Shown: positions 27,057 through 37,100 of the stretch, piece after piece
How the letters are laid out: each line of letters opens with the position of its first letter
Position numbering within the stretch: position 1 is the stretch's first letter
NCBI GenBank assembly: GCA_017504625.1
Contig: JAFVQU010000020.1
Location: 124,001-188,000 of the forward strand
Direction of reading: 5' to 3'
Origin: Clostridia bacterium
GTDB lineage: Bacteria > Bacillota > Clostridia > Oscillospirales > CAG-272
Length of the DNA stretch: 64,000 bases
Position numbers and translations under genes: made by a program
Notes under the pieces: generated by a model
What the model saw: the letters and a program-made list of their open reading frames with translations, nothing else
Databases searched by the model: none
Told to the model about the DNA's origin: nothing

Positions 27057-28535
27057 ATGGCGGAGTATTCAATTTATAAGGACATAGCTGAAAGAACGGG
27101 GGGCGATATTTACATCGGTGTCGTAGGCCCCGTAAGAAGCGGAAAGTCTACATTTATCAAAAGGTTTATGGAGGCTATGGTGCTTCCTAACATCACAGAG
27201 GGATATTCAAGAGAAAGAGCGCGTGATGAAATGCCGCAATCCGCGGCAGGTAAAACGGTTATGACGACAGAGCCGAAGTTCATTCCTGACGAGGCTGTTA
27301 CGGTAAGCGTTGACGGTTGTTCAAAATTCCGTGTCAAGATGGTTGACTGTGTCGGATATCTTGTTCCCGACGCGCTTGGCGCTATAGAGGACGGTCAACC
27401 GAGAATGGTCAGAACCCCGTGGAGAGAAGAGCCGATGCCTTTTATCGAAGCGGCGGAAATGGGCACGCATAAAGTGATTACAGAGCATTCCACTATAGGT
27501 ATGCTCGTTACGACCGACGGAACTATCGGAGATATACCAAGACAAAGCTACGTTGAAGCGGAGGAGAGAATAGTTGAAGAGTTGAAGACTCTTGGCAAGC
27601 CCTTTGCGGTGATACTTAATTCCGCGCACCCGTCAAGCGATTCGGCGATAGCACTTGCTTACGAGCTTGAGGCAAAATATTGCGTTCCCGTTGCGCTTGT
27701 TTCCTGCATTGATCTTGACGCCGAGGATATACGACATATTCTTGAGCTTGTACTCCACGAATTTCCCGTGTCTGAAATCAAGATAAGACTTCCCGAGTGG
27801 ACTGCGGCTCTTGACGACAAGCATGTCATCAAAACCTCTATATATTCAAGTATATGTTCTGCCGCGGACAAAATAAGCAAGGCGGGAGAGGTCAAGGATG
27901 CGATAATGACCCTCGGTGATAACGAGTATATTGAAAATGTAGACGAGCTTGAAACCGATCTTGGAAGTGGAAAGGTTAGTGTGACGCTTTCCATGAAGGA
28001 CGGACTCTACTACGACGTGATAAGTGAGCTTACGGGATTTGAGATCGGAGGAGAAGAGGAGCTTATAAGCTTGCTCAGATCACTTGCGGAGATGAAAGCA
28101 AGATATGATAAGATCGAGGAAGCACTTGACGAAGCGGAGGCAAACGGATACGGAATAGTTATGCCCGACGTCAATGAGCTACATCTTGCAGATCCCGAAA
28201 TTGTAAAGCAACCCGGTGGATACGGAGTAAGACTTCGCGCGTCGGCGCAGTCTATTCACATGATAAGAGCTAATATTGAAACTGAGATAAATCCGATCGT
28301 CGGCACGGAGCAGCAATCTGAGGATCTTGTTAAATATATGCTTAATGAATTTGATGAAGATCCGCAAAAGATCTGGCAATCAAATATGTTCGGCAAGAGC
28401 CTTTACGAGCTTGTGAATGAAGGCTTACACACAAAGCTTGAAAATATGCCCGATTCCTCACGCGCCAAGCTTTCGGAAACCCTTGAGCGCATAATCAACG
28501 AGGGAAGCGGTGGGCTTATCTGCATAATTCTTTAA
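27057..28535 (+). CDS. spoIVA: Stage IV sporulation protein A, spore coat morphogenetic ATPase
   Basis: 492 residues, the same length as the Bacillus subtilis protein. The ATG at 27057 is chosen over 27039 because GGGAGGA precedes it and the family start (M-x-x-x-IYKDIAERTGGDIY) follows. Walker A GPVRSGKST has K30; DELPQSAAGKT-like (DEMPQSAAGKT), STIGMLVTTDGTIGDI and the C-terminal LERIINEGSGGLI are highly conserved. SpoIVA polymerises on the forespore surface using ATP and anchors the coat, so the organism is, or recently was, an endospore former. An imperfect hairpin (27011-27034) in the leader precedes the ribosome site. Sporulation-sigma control is expected from the family, but no convincing sigma-E promoter was found. 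Confidence 0.97.
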   Translation: MAEYSIYKDIAERTGGDIYIGVVGPVRSGKSTFIKRFMEAMVLPNITEGYSRERARDEMPQSAAGKTVMTTEPKFIPDEAVTVSVDGCSKFRVKMVDCVGYLVPDALGAIEDGQPRMVRTPWREEPMPFIEAAEMGTHKVITEHSTIGMLVTTDGTIGDIPRQSYVEAEERIVEELKTLGKPFAVILNSAHPSSDSAIALAYELEAKYCVPVALVSCIDLDAEDIRHILELVLHEFPVSEIKIRLPEWTAALDDKHVIKTSIYSSICSAADKISKAGEVKDAIMTLGDNEYIENVDELETDLGSGKVSVTLSMKDGLYYDVISELTGFEIGGEEELISLLRSLAEMKARYDKIEEALDEAEANGYGIVMPDVNELHLADPEIVKQPGGYGVRLRASAQSIHMIRANIETEINPIVGTEQQSEDLVKYMLNEFDEDPQKIWQSNMFGKSLYELVNEGLHTKLENMPDSSRAKLSETLERIINEGSGGLICIIL

Positions 28536-28540
28536 TAGGA

Positions 28541-28570
28541 AAACGCGCGGCTGATGCCGCGCGTTTCTTT
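28541..28570. terminator. Bidirectional terminator between spoIVA and murA
   Basis: Hairpin AAACGCGCGGC / GCCGCGCGTTT with a TGAT loop between two converging genes. Confidence 0.85.
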
Positions 28571-28584
28571 ATGTAGTTATCTGA

Positions 28585-29880
28585 TCATACGGAAAGAGAA
28601 GTATAGCTCTGCTCGTCCGTTTTAACTTCTTTTTTTTGGATATTCGCGCCAAGCTTTTCAAACTTGCCTACGATGTCGTAGTATCCACGCTCGATCTTGT
28701 CGATTCCGCTTATAGTCGATTCACCTTCACTTGCAAGAGCGGCGATTACCATAGCCGCGCCGGCACGGAGATCGTGACAGAAGAGGGGAGCGCCGGAAAG
28801 AGCCGCGCCACCGCGAATAACTGCGTGGTTACCGTCAACCTTAATGTTCGCGCCCATCTTGTTGAGCTCGTCGGTGAAAAGGAATCTGCTGTTGAAAATA
28901 TTTTCTACAACGTCAGATGTGCCCTCTGCAAAGCAGAGCATTGCAGAAAACTGAGGCTGCATATCGGTTGCGAATCCGGGATAGGGCTGAGTTACGATGC
29001 TGACACCCTTGAGCTTGCCGTTGCTTTCAACGGTTATATAGTCGTCACCGACGATTACAGTTGCGCCTGCTTCTTCAAGCTTTGCGGAAACAGCCTCAAG
29101 ATGCTTGGGGATAACGTTCTTTACGGTTACCTTACCGCTTGTTGCGGCAACTGCCGCCATAAAGGTTCCTGCCTCGATCATATCGGGGATGATAGCGTAA
29201 CGGCAGCCGTGAAGCTTTTCAACACCCTTTACTTTGATCACGGATGTGCCTGCTCCGGTGATGTTAGCACCGCAAGCATTAAGGAATACTGCGAGGTCAA
29301 CGATGTGAGGCTCGCGAGCAGCGTTCTCAATTACTGTTACTCCGTCTGCAAGAACCGAAGCAAGAATCATATTAGCGGTAGCACCTACCGATACTTTGTC
29401 GAAATAGATAGAGCTTCCGATAGGGCCTCTCTCAGATTCAACCTCAATACGTCCACCCTTGAATCCACATGTTGCGCCGAGTGCCTCAAAGCCCTTCATG
29501 TGAAGGTCGAGAGGACGTGCACCGATGCTGCATCCGCCGGGGGAGAATACGCTTGCCTTGCCGAAGCGGCCGAACTCTGCGCCGAGAAGGTAAGATGAGC
29601 CGCGAAGCTTAACTGCCATCTCGTTGGTGGAGGAGCAGGGAATTATATGCTTACAGTTGATCTCAACCGAGGTCTTGGAAAGTCTTTGAACAGATGCGCC
29701 CATGCTTACAAGAATGTCAAGCAAGATCTCGATGTCGCTTACAGGAGGTATATTGTCGATTATGCAGGGCTCCTCGTTGAGAATGCACGCGCAAATAACG
29801 GGAAGGGCTGCGTTTTTCATGCCGTTTATTGTTACGTTACCGTAAAGGGGACGTCCGCCGTTAATAATGATGTTTTCCAT
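28585..29880 (-). CDS. murA: UDP-N-acetylglucosamine 1-carboxyvinyltransferase
   Basis: 431 residues. MurA transfers enolpyruvate from PEP to UDP-GlcNAc, the first committed step of peptidoglycan synthesis, in the cytoplasm. The catalytic cysteine is C117 in FSPGGCSIGARP (fosfomycin-sensitive type). The N-terminal GMKNAALP with the conserved Lys-Asn is present, as is the late LRAGAAMVIAALASEG element. The start is fixed by CGGAGGTAGCAC. A consensus promoter lies 150 bases upstream with a long leader. It is a single-gene unit. Confidence 0.97.
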   Translation of the reverse strand: MENIIINGGRPLYGNVTINGMKNAALPVICACILNEEPCIIDNIPPVSDIEILLDILVSMGASVQRLSKTSVEINCKHIIPCSSTNEMAVKLRGSSYLLGAEFGRFGKASVFSPGGCSIGARPLDLHMKGFEALGATCGFKGGRIEVESERGPIGSSIYFDKVSVGATANMILASVLADGVTVIENAAREPHIVDLAVFLNACGANITGAGTSVIKVKGVEKLHGCRYAIIPDMIEAGTFMAAVAATSGKVTVKNVIPKHLEAVSAKLEEAGATVIVGDDYITVESNGKLKGVSIVTQPYPGFATDMQPQFSAMLCFAEGTSDVVENIFNSRFLFTDELNKMGANIKVDGNHAVIRGGAALSGAPLFCHDLRAGAAMVIAALASEGESTISGIDKIERGYYDIVGKFEKLGANIQKKEVKTDEQSYTSLSV

Positions 29881-30032
29881 GTGCTACCTCCGTCTGATCC
29901 GCTAAAAAAGAAGTGTGCGGTCTGTATTTATCGAGATTTGAAAAAATATATTTTTATTTGCTGTCGGTCTGTGTTTTTTGCCGTTGTCAGAAGTCGTTTT
30001 TTGATGTTTTTTCTCATCTGCGGCACAATGAT

Positions 30033-30061
30033 ATTATATCATAAATGAATATTAATGTAAA
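30033..30061 (-). promoter_or_regulatory. Promoter of murA
   Basis: TTTACA, 17-base spacer ending TATGA, TATAAT on the minus strand; predicted leader of about 145 bases. Confidence 0.75.
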
Positions 30062-30312
30062 GACTTTTTGTATAAAGTTTATAATTTGTTTACAAAAATT
30101 GTAAAAATATTTATTGACAAGATGTCTATATTCGCCATAATGCGACAAAAAACAAAAGTTCTATCTTTGCGAAAATACCGCAAAAATAGAAATAAGTTAT
30201 GAATAAGACGGCAAAAATTGAATAAAATACAAATAAATTAATAAAATTGTTCAAAAAAGATGTCGTTGTCGTAGTAATACATTTTAGTGCGACATAAAAA
30301 TGAATAAAAATA
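30062..30312. other. Long AT-rich intergenic stretch with a candidate plus-strand promoter
   Basis: The murA/DUF3810 gap (29881-30384) holds the murA promoter, the DUF3810 terminator and this AT-rich stretch. No convincing ORF is seen. A plus-strand TTGACA (30114-30119), 16-base spacer and CATAAT (30136-30141) precede a nested hairpin (TTCTAT/ATAGAA around TGCG/CGCA, 30159-30191). The downstream terminator hairpin at 30314-30357 could end a small RNA. Confidence 0.25.
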
Positions 30313-30313
30313 A

Positions 30314-30357
30314 CAAAAAAAAACACCGCTTCACAGACATTATATTCTGTGAAGCGG
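30314..30357 (-). terminator. Intrinsic terminator of the rluA-type/DUF3810 operon
   Basis: Hairpin CCGCTTCACAGA / TCTGTGAAGCGG followed on the minus strand by GTG and nine T. Confidence 0.9.
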
Positions 30358-30384
30358 CGATTGGTTAATATTATTTTTTGAAAT

Positions 30385-31545
30385 TCAGTTTTTTATAATC
30401 TTTTCGCTTTTGAAGTATGCAACCGCGAGGTCAACGACCATTCCGTAGCTTTTTTTGCCGACCGTACCTTGCGCCTTCAGATAGGTATCATTTACCCTGT
30501 CTGAAACCTTGCTTGCGGTCGATTCACGGTATTTGTTGAAGAATTTACTGTAAGCGGAAAGCTCACGCCTGACCCTGATGTCAAGGGTGCTGACTGCTTC
30601 CTTATATAGCTCCTTATCTGCCTTGTAGAGCGCGGACGCGATATACTCGTACATATTGAGATATGCACAGTAAAGTATATAATCGTCATCCGATCTTATC
30701 GACACAAGAAATGCTATGAGATTTGCCTCGTCCTCACGCGCGATACCTCTTTGGTGCGCAAGCTCGTGCGCCGCGGTATACGGAATAGTGTAATCGGGGA
30801 AATTTACGTTTATATTAGCCTCACCCGTAAAAAAGGTGTATACTCCCGTAATGTGCGTGTAGGACATCGCCTCGCTGTGCATCACGGGTTTAATTTGGCT
30901 ATAAAAATTGTTGATGAAATAATTGTCCTTGCAGTAATCGTCGAAAGCCTTTATCAGCTTTTTGTTCATCTCTCTGAGATCGTAAGGCATCACCGAGAAA
31001 TCATCCTCGCCGTATTCGATACGTTCAGATAGCGCGTTTATCTTTCCTATAAGATAGACCGCCGATGCGTAAAGCTCCTCGCCCCCGATAGCCTTCTGCT
31101 CAAGTCCGAGCTTTTTATCTATCGTTGATCCTCTGTATCCCGACGAGAAGGTGAGAACGAATGACGAAAACAGTAGTGACGCCGCCGACACGATGCAGAC
31201 CAGAGTAACGAGGGTTGCTTTTTTTGTCCTGCAACGGTATTTAAGGAGATACCAAAGCGCAAGTACGAGCAGAATTGGAAAAAGTAGTATCAAAAGCTCA
31301 GCAAGTGAAAGCGGAACTATATTCGTGAGTTGAGCAAACAAAAATCTGAAAATTACCGCAATATAGATATTGAAGAAATCTGCAAAGCCCTCGCTCAGAG
31401 TGCTTATAAAGTAAATCACAACGCAGACCGCGGCAATAATAAGAGATATTTTTGCGAAAAGGGGAATTTTCTCATAATTTTTCTCCTTGACCGCTTTATC
31501 GGGCTTGTTTTTTGCCGCAGAAGCTTTTTTTATGTGTTTTATCAT
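30385..31545 (-). CDS. DUF3810-family membrane protein with zincin motif
   Basis: 386 residues. A Lys-rich cytoplasmic N-terminus is followed by three predicted membrane segments (about residues 28-50, 70-100, 108-135), then a large extracytoplasmic domain. HELAH with following glutamate in REDEAN (near residues 259-272) is a gluzincin-like HExxH...E site, as known in DUF3810. It is therefore a putative membrane metallopeptidase with unknown substrate. It begins 14 bases after the pseudouridine synthase gene with AAAGGCGGT upstream, so both are likely on one transcript. Confidence 0.82.
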   Translation of the reverse strand: MIKHIKKASAAKNKPDKAVKEKNYEKIPLFAKISLIIAAVCVVIYFISTLSEGFADFFNIYIAVIFRFLFAQLTNIVPLSLAELLILLFPILLVLALWYLLKYRCRTKKATLVTLVCIVSAASLLFSSFVLTFSSGYRGSTIDKKLGLEQKAIGGEELYASAVYLIGKINALSERIEYGEDDFSVMPYDLREMNKKLIKAFDDYCKDNYFINNFYSQIKPVMHSEAMSYTHITGVYTFFTGEANINVNFPDYTIPYTAAHELAHQRGIAREDEANLIAFLVSIRSDDDYILYCAYLNMYEYIASALYKADKELYKEAVSTLDIRVRRELSAYSKFFNKYRESTASKVSDRVNDTYLKAQGTVGKKSYGMVVDLAVAYFKSEKIIKN

Positions 31546-31559
31546 TGTTATTACCGCCT

Positions 31560-32510
31560 TTACGGATCTGTAGTTATCTTTGAGAATATTTCGTCAAGAG
31601 AAAATCCCGTGAGGTCTGAAAAAGCCTTTTTCATATCGTCGGGCGGCGGTGAAATGAAGGTTTTGATATCGTCACCGTACGGCAAAGGCAGAGAAAGACG
31701 GCAAGCGTGCAGGGCGTGACGCGATATGTACTCGGACTCCTCGCCGTAAATATCATCGCCAAGTATCGCGTGCCCAATGTGCGAAAAGTGAACTCGCAGC
31801 TGATGCGTTCTTCCCGTTATCGGTATAGCCTCAACCACACTTATCTCGTCACTTGAATAAAGACTTCGCCACTTGGTCATAGCGGGGAACGCGCCCTCTT
31901 CGTCACCGTTGCTGACACATCGCACGATAACGCTGTTTTCCTTTCGTTTCATATAAGTTTCAATAGTCTGCCAACCGTCACTCTCAAGCCTACCGCAAAG
32001 GATAGCAATATATGATTTTCCAATCATCTTGTTCCGCCTTGCGTATTCAAGGAATGATGAGGATATCGCATGCTTTGCCACGAGTGAAATTCCGCTTGTG
32101 TTTCTGTCAAGTCTGCCAATTGGTCGGAAAACGAATGGGATGTCCCATTCAAGATACTTATATGCGACCGCGTTTGCAAGCGTATCGTCGGTATGCCCGT
32201 GCGAGGGGTGCGTCGGCATATAGGGCGGCTTGTCGATAAGCATAATATCGTCGTTTTCAAATATCACATTTATCGGAATGTTGATAGGATCAATATGCTC
32301 ACTTTGCTCGTTTGGCAGATCAAGCTCGTTTATTGAAAGAATATCACTTTCGCACAAAATATACCTCACCGTAACGTGCTTGCCGTTTGCCATTATGCCT
32401 TTTTCATCGCGTTTGAGCTTTGAGAGAGCCGCGCCCGAGATTTTAAGTGTGGATTTTAAGAACGCAAGCACGGTCTTGCCCGCATGCGCGTTATCTATTT
32501 TAAAAACCAT
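31560..32510 (-). CDS. RluA-family pseudouridine synthase
   Basis: 316 residues. An S4-like N-terminal part (VLAFLKSTLKISGAALSKLKRD) is followed by the RluA catalytic domain, with the catalytic aspartate in GRLDRNTSG near residue 134. IDKPPYMPTHPSHGH, KSYIAIL and the TGRTHQLRVHFSHIGHAILGD block are all family hallmarks. It isomerises uridines in rRNA or tRNA; the exact site cannot be assigned. A TGA-extended TATAAT lies at 32539-32544 upstream, but its -35 is weak. First gene of a two-gene operon with the DUF3810 protein. Confidence 0.92.
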   Translation of the reverse strand: MVFKIDNAHAGKTVLAFLKSTLKISGAALSKLKRDEKGIMANGKHVTVRYILCESDILSINELDLPNEQSEHIDPINIPINVIFENDDIMLIDKPPYMPTHPSHGHTDDTLANAVAYKYLEWDIPFVFRPIGRLDRNTSGISLVAKHAISSSFLEYARRNKMIGKSYIAILCGRLESDGWQTIETYMKRKENSVIVRCVSNGDEEGAFPAMTKWRSLYSSDEISVVEAIPITGRTHQLRVHFSHIGHAILGDDIYGEESEYISRHALHACRLSLPLPYGDDIKTFISPPPDDMKKAFSDLTGFSLDEIFSKITTDP

Positions 32511-32617
32511 ACCTGCCTCCTTTGATTTACTAATTTATATTATATCACCTTTTGTTAACCAATATAAGAAATTTTTGTGACGGGAATAAAAACATATTTC
32601 TTTTTTTTACGTAATAT

Positions 32618-32648
32618 TTGACATTTTTGGAAAATATAATTGTATAGA
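32618..32648 (+). promoter_or_regulatory. Possible promoter of the SLH-domain gene
   Basis: TTGACA at 32618-32623 with possible -10 TATAGA at 32643-32648 (19-base spacer). A TATAAT only 11 bases away is too close, so the assignment is uncertain. Confidence 0.35.
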
Positions 32649-32670
32649 AAGTTTTTAGGAGGAAAAGAAT

Positions 32671-34023
32671 ATGAAAAGCATAAAAAGAGTACTTTTTGCA
32701 AGCATACTTATTATCGTACTGACGGTTGCGGTAATATCGGTGTCTGCGACCGACGCAACTCTGACCGTGGGCGTCACTCCTCAGGCAAACGAGGTCGCTA
32801 CCAATATACCCGAAAACGTGGTATCCTGCGGTCTTTACGTTATAGCGGAGCAAAATCAGATGACCGTAGCGGGACTTAAGGGTAACATGCTCAATTTCTC
32901 ACCCGAGAGATTTGCGTGTGCTATGAATCTTTCTCGCGTTGACAGTATCACAGTCGTAAGCCTTCCCGATATATCCGCAGGCTCACTCTATATAGGAAGT
33001 GAGGGTGTTTCGGTCGGTCAGAAGCTTTCTGCAAACGATATTGCGCTTATGACCTACGAGGAGGCGCGCGAGGGCGAGGGAATTCCCACATCGTTTGAGT
33101 TTACCGTTAACGGCAGCGCTTACGCTATGACCTGCAATATCTATATGATAGACGATATAAATTACTGTCCGACTGTCAGTATGGCATCTTATGCGTCGCT
33201 AAACGCTGAAACGTATAAGAATATCAAGGTGTCAGGTGTGCTTTCGGGCTATGATCCCGAGGGCGACGAGATAGTCTTTGAGATAGTCAAATATCCCGCG
33301 CGCGGCAGACTTGAGCTTGAGGACAGAACGACGGGCAAATATACCTATATCCCCGACGAGTCATACACGGGCGAAGATAGCTTTTCCTACGTTATACAGG
33401 ACAAATACGGAAATTACAGCGCGTCTGCGACCGTTACGCTTACCGTCAACGCGCAATCAACGAGCGCAAGCTATGCCGACCTCCTTGAAGATGAGGTATA
33501 TACCCACGCGATTGCTATGACCGAGTTTGGACTTATGAATGGAGTCAAGGTCGGGGGACACTATTATTTTGAGCCCGAAAGAGAGGTAAGCCGCGCCGAG
33601 TTTGTCGTTACCGCAATGAATGCGATCGGCATAAGCTCGGTTCCCGAGGTCGAAAGCACAGGATTTTTCGATGACGAAAAGATAAGCCCCGAGATGAAGG
33701 GCTATATTGCGCTTGCTTATTCCAAGGGATTTATCAGCGGTAAGTCGGTAGAGGGCAATCTTTGCTTTGATCCCGACGAGAGCATCAAGCTCTCCGAGGC
33801 GGCGGTTATAATCAGCAATATGATAGGCTATGCCGACGCAAAGGTCGCGCCCGTATTTGCCGATGCGGACAATATCCCCGAGTGGTCGGAAAGGGCAATA
33901 AGCTCGCTCCACACCCTCGGCATCCTTGAAACGCCTGATAAGATCGCGGGAGCCGGCGAAATAATCACCCGCGGCGATATGGCAAAGCTGCTTAATAAAA
34001 CTATGCAGGTAATTGGAAGATAA
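32671..34023 (+). CDS. Secreted S-layer-homology protein with Ig/cadherin-like domain
   Basis: 450 residues after TTAGGAGGAAAAG. A Sec signal peptide (residues 1 to about 26, cut after VSA) has no lipobox. An unrecognised domain runs to about residue 165. A bacterial Ig/cadherin-like repeat follows (GYDPEGDEIVFEIVKYPARGRL...YTPIPDESYTG-like...FSYVIQD, about 175-265), then three SLH repeats (about 270-325, 330-390, 395-450; FxPEREVSRAEFV, FDPDESIKLSEA, ITRGDMAKLLNK). SLH domains hold proteins to pyruvylated wall polymers, so this is a wall-attached surface protein of a Gram-positive-type envelope. Single gene with a strong terminator. Confidence 0.88.
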   Translation: MKSIKRVLFASILIIVLTVAVISVSATDATLTVGVTPQANEVATNIPENVVSCGLYVIAEQNQMTVAGLKGNMLNFSPERFACAMNLSRVDSITVVSLPDISAGSLYIGSEGVSVGQKLSANDIALMTYEEAREGEGIPTSFEFTVNGSAYAMTCNIYMIDDINYCPTVSMASYASLNAETYKNIKVSGVLSGYDPEGDEIVFEIVKYPARGRLELEDRTTGKYTYIPDESYTGEDSFSYVIQDKYGNYSASATVTLTVNAQSTSASYADLLEDEVYTHAIAMTEFGLMNGVKVGGHYYFEPEREVSRAEFVVTAMNAIGISSVPEVESTGFFDDEKISPEMKGYIALAYSKGFISGKSVEGNLCFDPDESIKLSEAAVIISNMIGYADAKVAPVFADADNIPEWSERAISSLHTLGILETPDKIAGAGEIITRGDMAKLLNKTMQVIGR

Positions 34024-34028
34024 ATAAG

Positions 34029-34062
34029 AAAAAAGCATTGGTCGCAAGATCAATGCTTTTTT
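34029..34062. terminator. Bidirectional terminator: SLH gene and antisense cassette A
   Basis: Hairpin AAAAAAGCATTG / CAATGCTTTTTT, 8 bases after the SLH stop. On the minus strand it ends in six T and would terminate a transcript from the promoter at 34126-34154. Confidence 0.85.
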
Positions 34063-34119
34063 CATTGAAGTAGCCAGGTTGACACAAAGTCACAGAGAGT
34101 TTACTCTATCAAGGCTACC
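34029..34119 (-). ncRNA. Cassette A: candidate small structured RNA
   Basis: A minus-strand transcript of about 90 bases is predicted from the promoter at 34126-34154 to the terminator at 34029-34062. Its 5' part is closed by GTAGCC (34113-34118 arm) pairing with GGCTAC (34070-34075 arm), extended by TTGA/TCAA. Inside are two short hairpins, AGAG...CTCT and TGAC...GTCA, giving a three-way-junction shape. No ORF with a ribosome site fits. I do not recognise the RNA family. Confidence 0.45.
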
Positions 34120-34125
34120 ACTATT

Positions 34126-34154
34126 AGTATACCACATTTAATTGAGATTGTCAA
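34126..34154 (-). promoter_or_regulatory. Cassette A promoter
   Basis: TTGACA, 17-base spacer ending TGTGG, TATACT on the minus strand, upstream of the polyvalent-type ORF start. One of four sites sharing TGTGNTATACT. Confidence 0.6.
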
Positions 34155-34176
34155 GAGTAAGCCTCGCAGCTCATCA

Positions 34177-37100
34177 ATGCCAAAAACCTTGATGCAACGT
34201 CTAACAACGGTTCTGCGAGTACTTCTAATAAGAGATACCGCCGACCGAATTAACGGCCTTGAGCGCCCCAAACCAAACGAGGGATACGCTCTAACAAACG
34301 ATATCTCTAATAACAGTATATCACAACCCGAGGGAATTGTCAATAGGGAAAATTTGTCGAGTGTTGACGCGCAGGTGGCGCAGTATGCTGATATTTTCGG
34401 GTTGAAGGAACACGGCAAGAGTGAGCTTGCGACAGTGGTGTCATACGCCGGTGAAGATGCTGACGTTGGAAACGTGGCGCAGGCTTTTAACGCCGTGTAT
34501 CAGGCCGGTAAACAAGGCAAGGACGTCAGCGAGGCGAAAAATCCGTATTTGTCATTGCTCTCCGAGGAGCAGAAGATGATAGCCTATAACGCCGGTGTTA
34601 TGGACGGGTTGCTGGAGAAGGCAAGGAGTGAAAAAACTTCGGACGGGGTATTGCAAAAGGACGGAGAGAGTGGTAAAGAGGGTGCAACAACCGAAACATC
34701 GCATAAAAGAAAAGGACGTACAGCCGAAGAACGTCAAGAGGCTCGAAAAAAGCAGATCGAAGCAGAACGTCGTAAATTTAGTCAATTAAGTCCAGAAAGA
34801 CAAAAATATCTCAAGGAAAAGTATTCAGAATATTGCAACGTTATTGAGCAACTGGAAGTCGGCGATAAGCTTATCAGTGACAACGGAGATACAATCGGAG
34901 AGGTCATAAGTATAACTGACGGCGCCGTATTTATTGTCGGTGAATCTGGTTTTGTTGAAATGATATTGCCTGATACCTTTATTGCCGACGGTGTTATATC
35001 GTTTCTTGATATAGGCGACGGTCATTTTGAAAGGGCGGATGGTACTTGGATTGGAAAGACTACTGCCGACAATGCAGAAACAGCAAGCAAAAAAATAACA
35101 CCCGATATGTCGGATGCTGAGAGATATGAGGTGTTGAAGGATAGAATATTATCATTATCAGCACAATCTGATAAAAACAAGCTAGTTGATGTGCAAGAAA
35201 AAATAGGGGTATCGGACAACGACATTGAGTTCTCTAAGTATGGTGACAGAAAAAAGTTATTTAAAAAGCTTGGCGAAGAATTTGCCGTGTATCATCAATA
35301 TAGTAACGCAGACGTGCAACTTGACTTCTCATTCTCAAAAGGTAATATCGGAGAAAGTGTCAGCAAACAAGGTAAAAACTTTTTGTATATGGCAAAGATG
35401 CTTACATGCCTTGATACAATAGTAGAAAATGCCATAGGAATAGAAGTACATAACAGAAATAAGGACGGGTATAAAACAGACAACACGTTGGAAAATATAT
35501 ATGTTTTAGCCAGTGCTTTTGTAGATGGAGAAAATATTGTTCCCGTGAAGCTGGAAATAAAAAAATTCTCCGATAAGGAGAATACTCTATATGTGGCAAT
35601 AGCCTTAGAAAGCATAAAAACAGACGGGATCGTAAAGCAAGAGGTCGCCAATGATGGCGTTGCCCGACAATACTCTCCCCCGTCTAATATCAGTATAGCA
35701 CACTTTTTTGAAAAAATCAATATTGCTGATAAAAGTTTTTTGAAATATATTCCCGACGGCTTTTTGTCAGAAGAACAAATAAAGGCTAAGCAAGAAGCAC
35801 TCGCGGAGGATAAGAGAAGAATTGATGCTATGTCGGATAAGGAGCAGGGCAAAAAGGAAACTATTACTCCCGTCAAGAATTTGACCAAGGAGCAGAAAGA
35901 CGTCGTTGAAGCGGGTAAAAGGCTTGGAAGAGAGGTTATAATTGCAGATATCAAGCTTGGCAAGAAGAATATTGACGGTTTGTGGGACGGAAAGATCATA
36001 TATATCAATCCAAACCCCACGAGCGGCAATCCGATGTTTACTTTGCTCAAGCACGAGCTGACGTATTTTACGCAGATCTCCGAGAAATATGAAGCTTTTT
36101 CCTTCGCGGTCACTGACAGTAAGGTGTTTTCCAAGTGGCTAAGGGACAAAGGATTTAAGAACAGTCAGGAGTATATTGCGAAAATTATATCCGATCAAAA
36201 GAAGGTCGGTAAAAATTGGGACAATGCGGATGGCAGAGAAAAGGCGCGACGGGAGATGGTGGCAAACTTCGTCGGTGACGTGCTCTTTGCAGATGACGGC
36301 GCACTTGAGCGATTCGTTAACGCCTTATCGCCTGATCATAAGCGTACATTCGGGGAGCTTGTCCGCGACTTTATCGCGTGGATAAAGAAAAAACTCGGAG
36401 CATTGTCCGAGATCGAGATGCTTGAGAGGCAGTATGCGAAGCTCTTTAAGGATGCGAAAAAAGTGATGACGGTGAATGGGGAATATCAAGCGGCGTATTC
36501 GTTTATAAATTCCAGTAATGGTATGGCAAACGATGCCCTTATTCCCTATAACGATAAACAGATTAATTATATTAACAATCGTGGCGACTATATTATAGAC
36601 AGCTTTGATAAATTGGTAGAGGTGGTGAACCTTGCGTTTGATGAGCCTGATAAGAAAGCCATTGCGCACTTCGGTATGGTTGATGCGGCAACACTTCAAA
36701 AAATAAAAAATAGCATACCAAACTTACCTGAAAGTATGGATATGCTATTTGAAGATAATAGGAGTTATTCAATTGCAACCACATTGGACAGCATAAGGCA
36801 CATCGTAAAAGAGAAGAAACTCACTCGCCAAGATGTCATCGACTACTTGGACAGATTTGCGAACACTATCGTGGAATACGATGAGGTGGACTTCCACTAC
36901 TACACAAGGAGAGGCAGAGAGACGCCCGGTCTTCTGTTTAGAAAGGATTTCCCTGACGGCAAGTATATCAGTTTTGACCTTATATCACAGGAAAAGCAAA
37001 GCCTTCTGATGCAATCTCTTTACATCGATAGTGTGGACTACGAAAAAAGGAAGTCTGCCGATCCTGTGCTGATGCAAAATGCCCCAGCTTCGACGCCCAA

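Noticed and set aside
34101..34418. Minus-strand open frame of 105 codons over cassettes A and B
   Set aside because: No ribosome site, no recognisable domain, and its start lies upstream of promoter B; the RNA-structure reading explains the region better.
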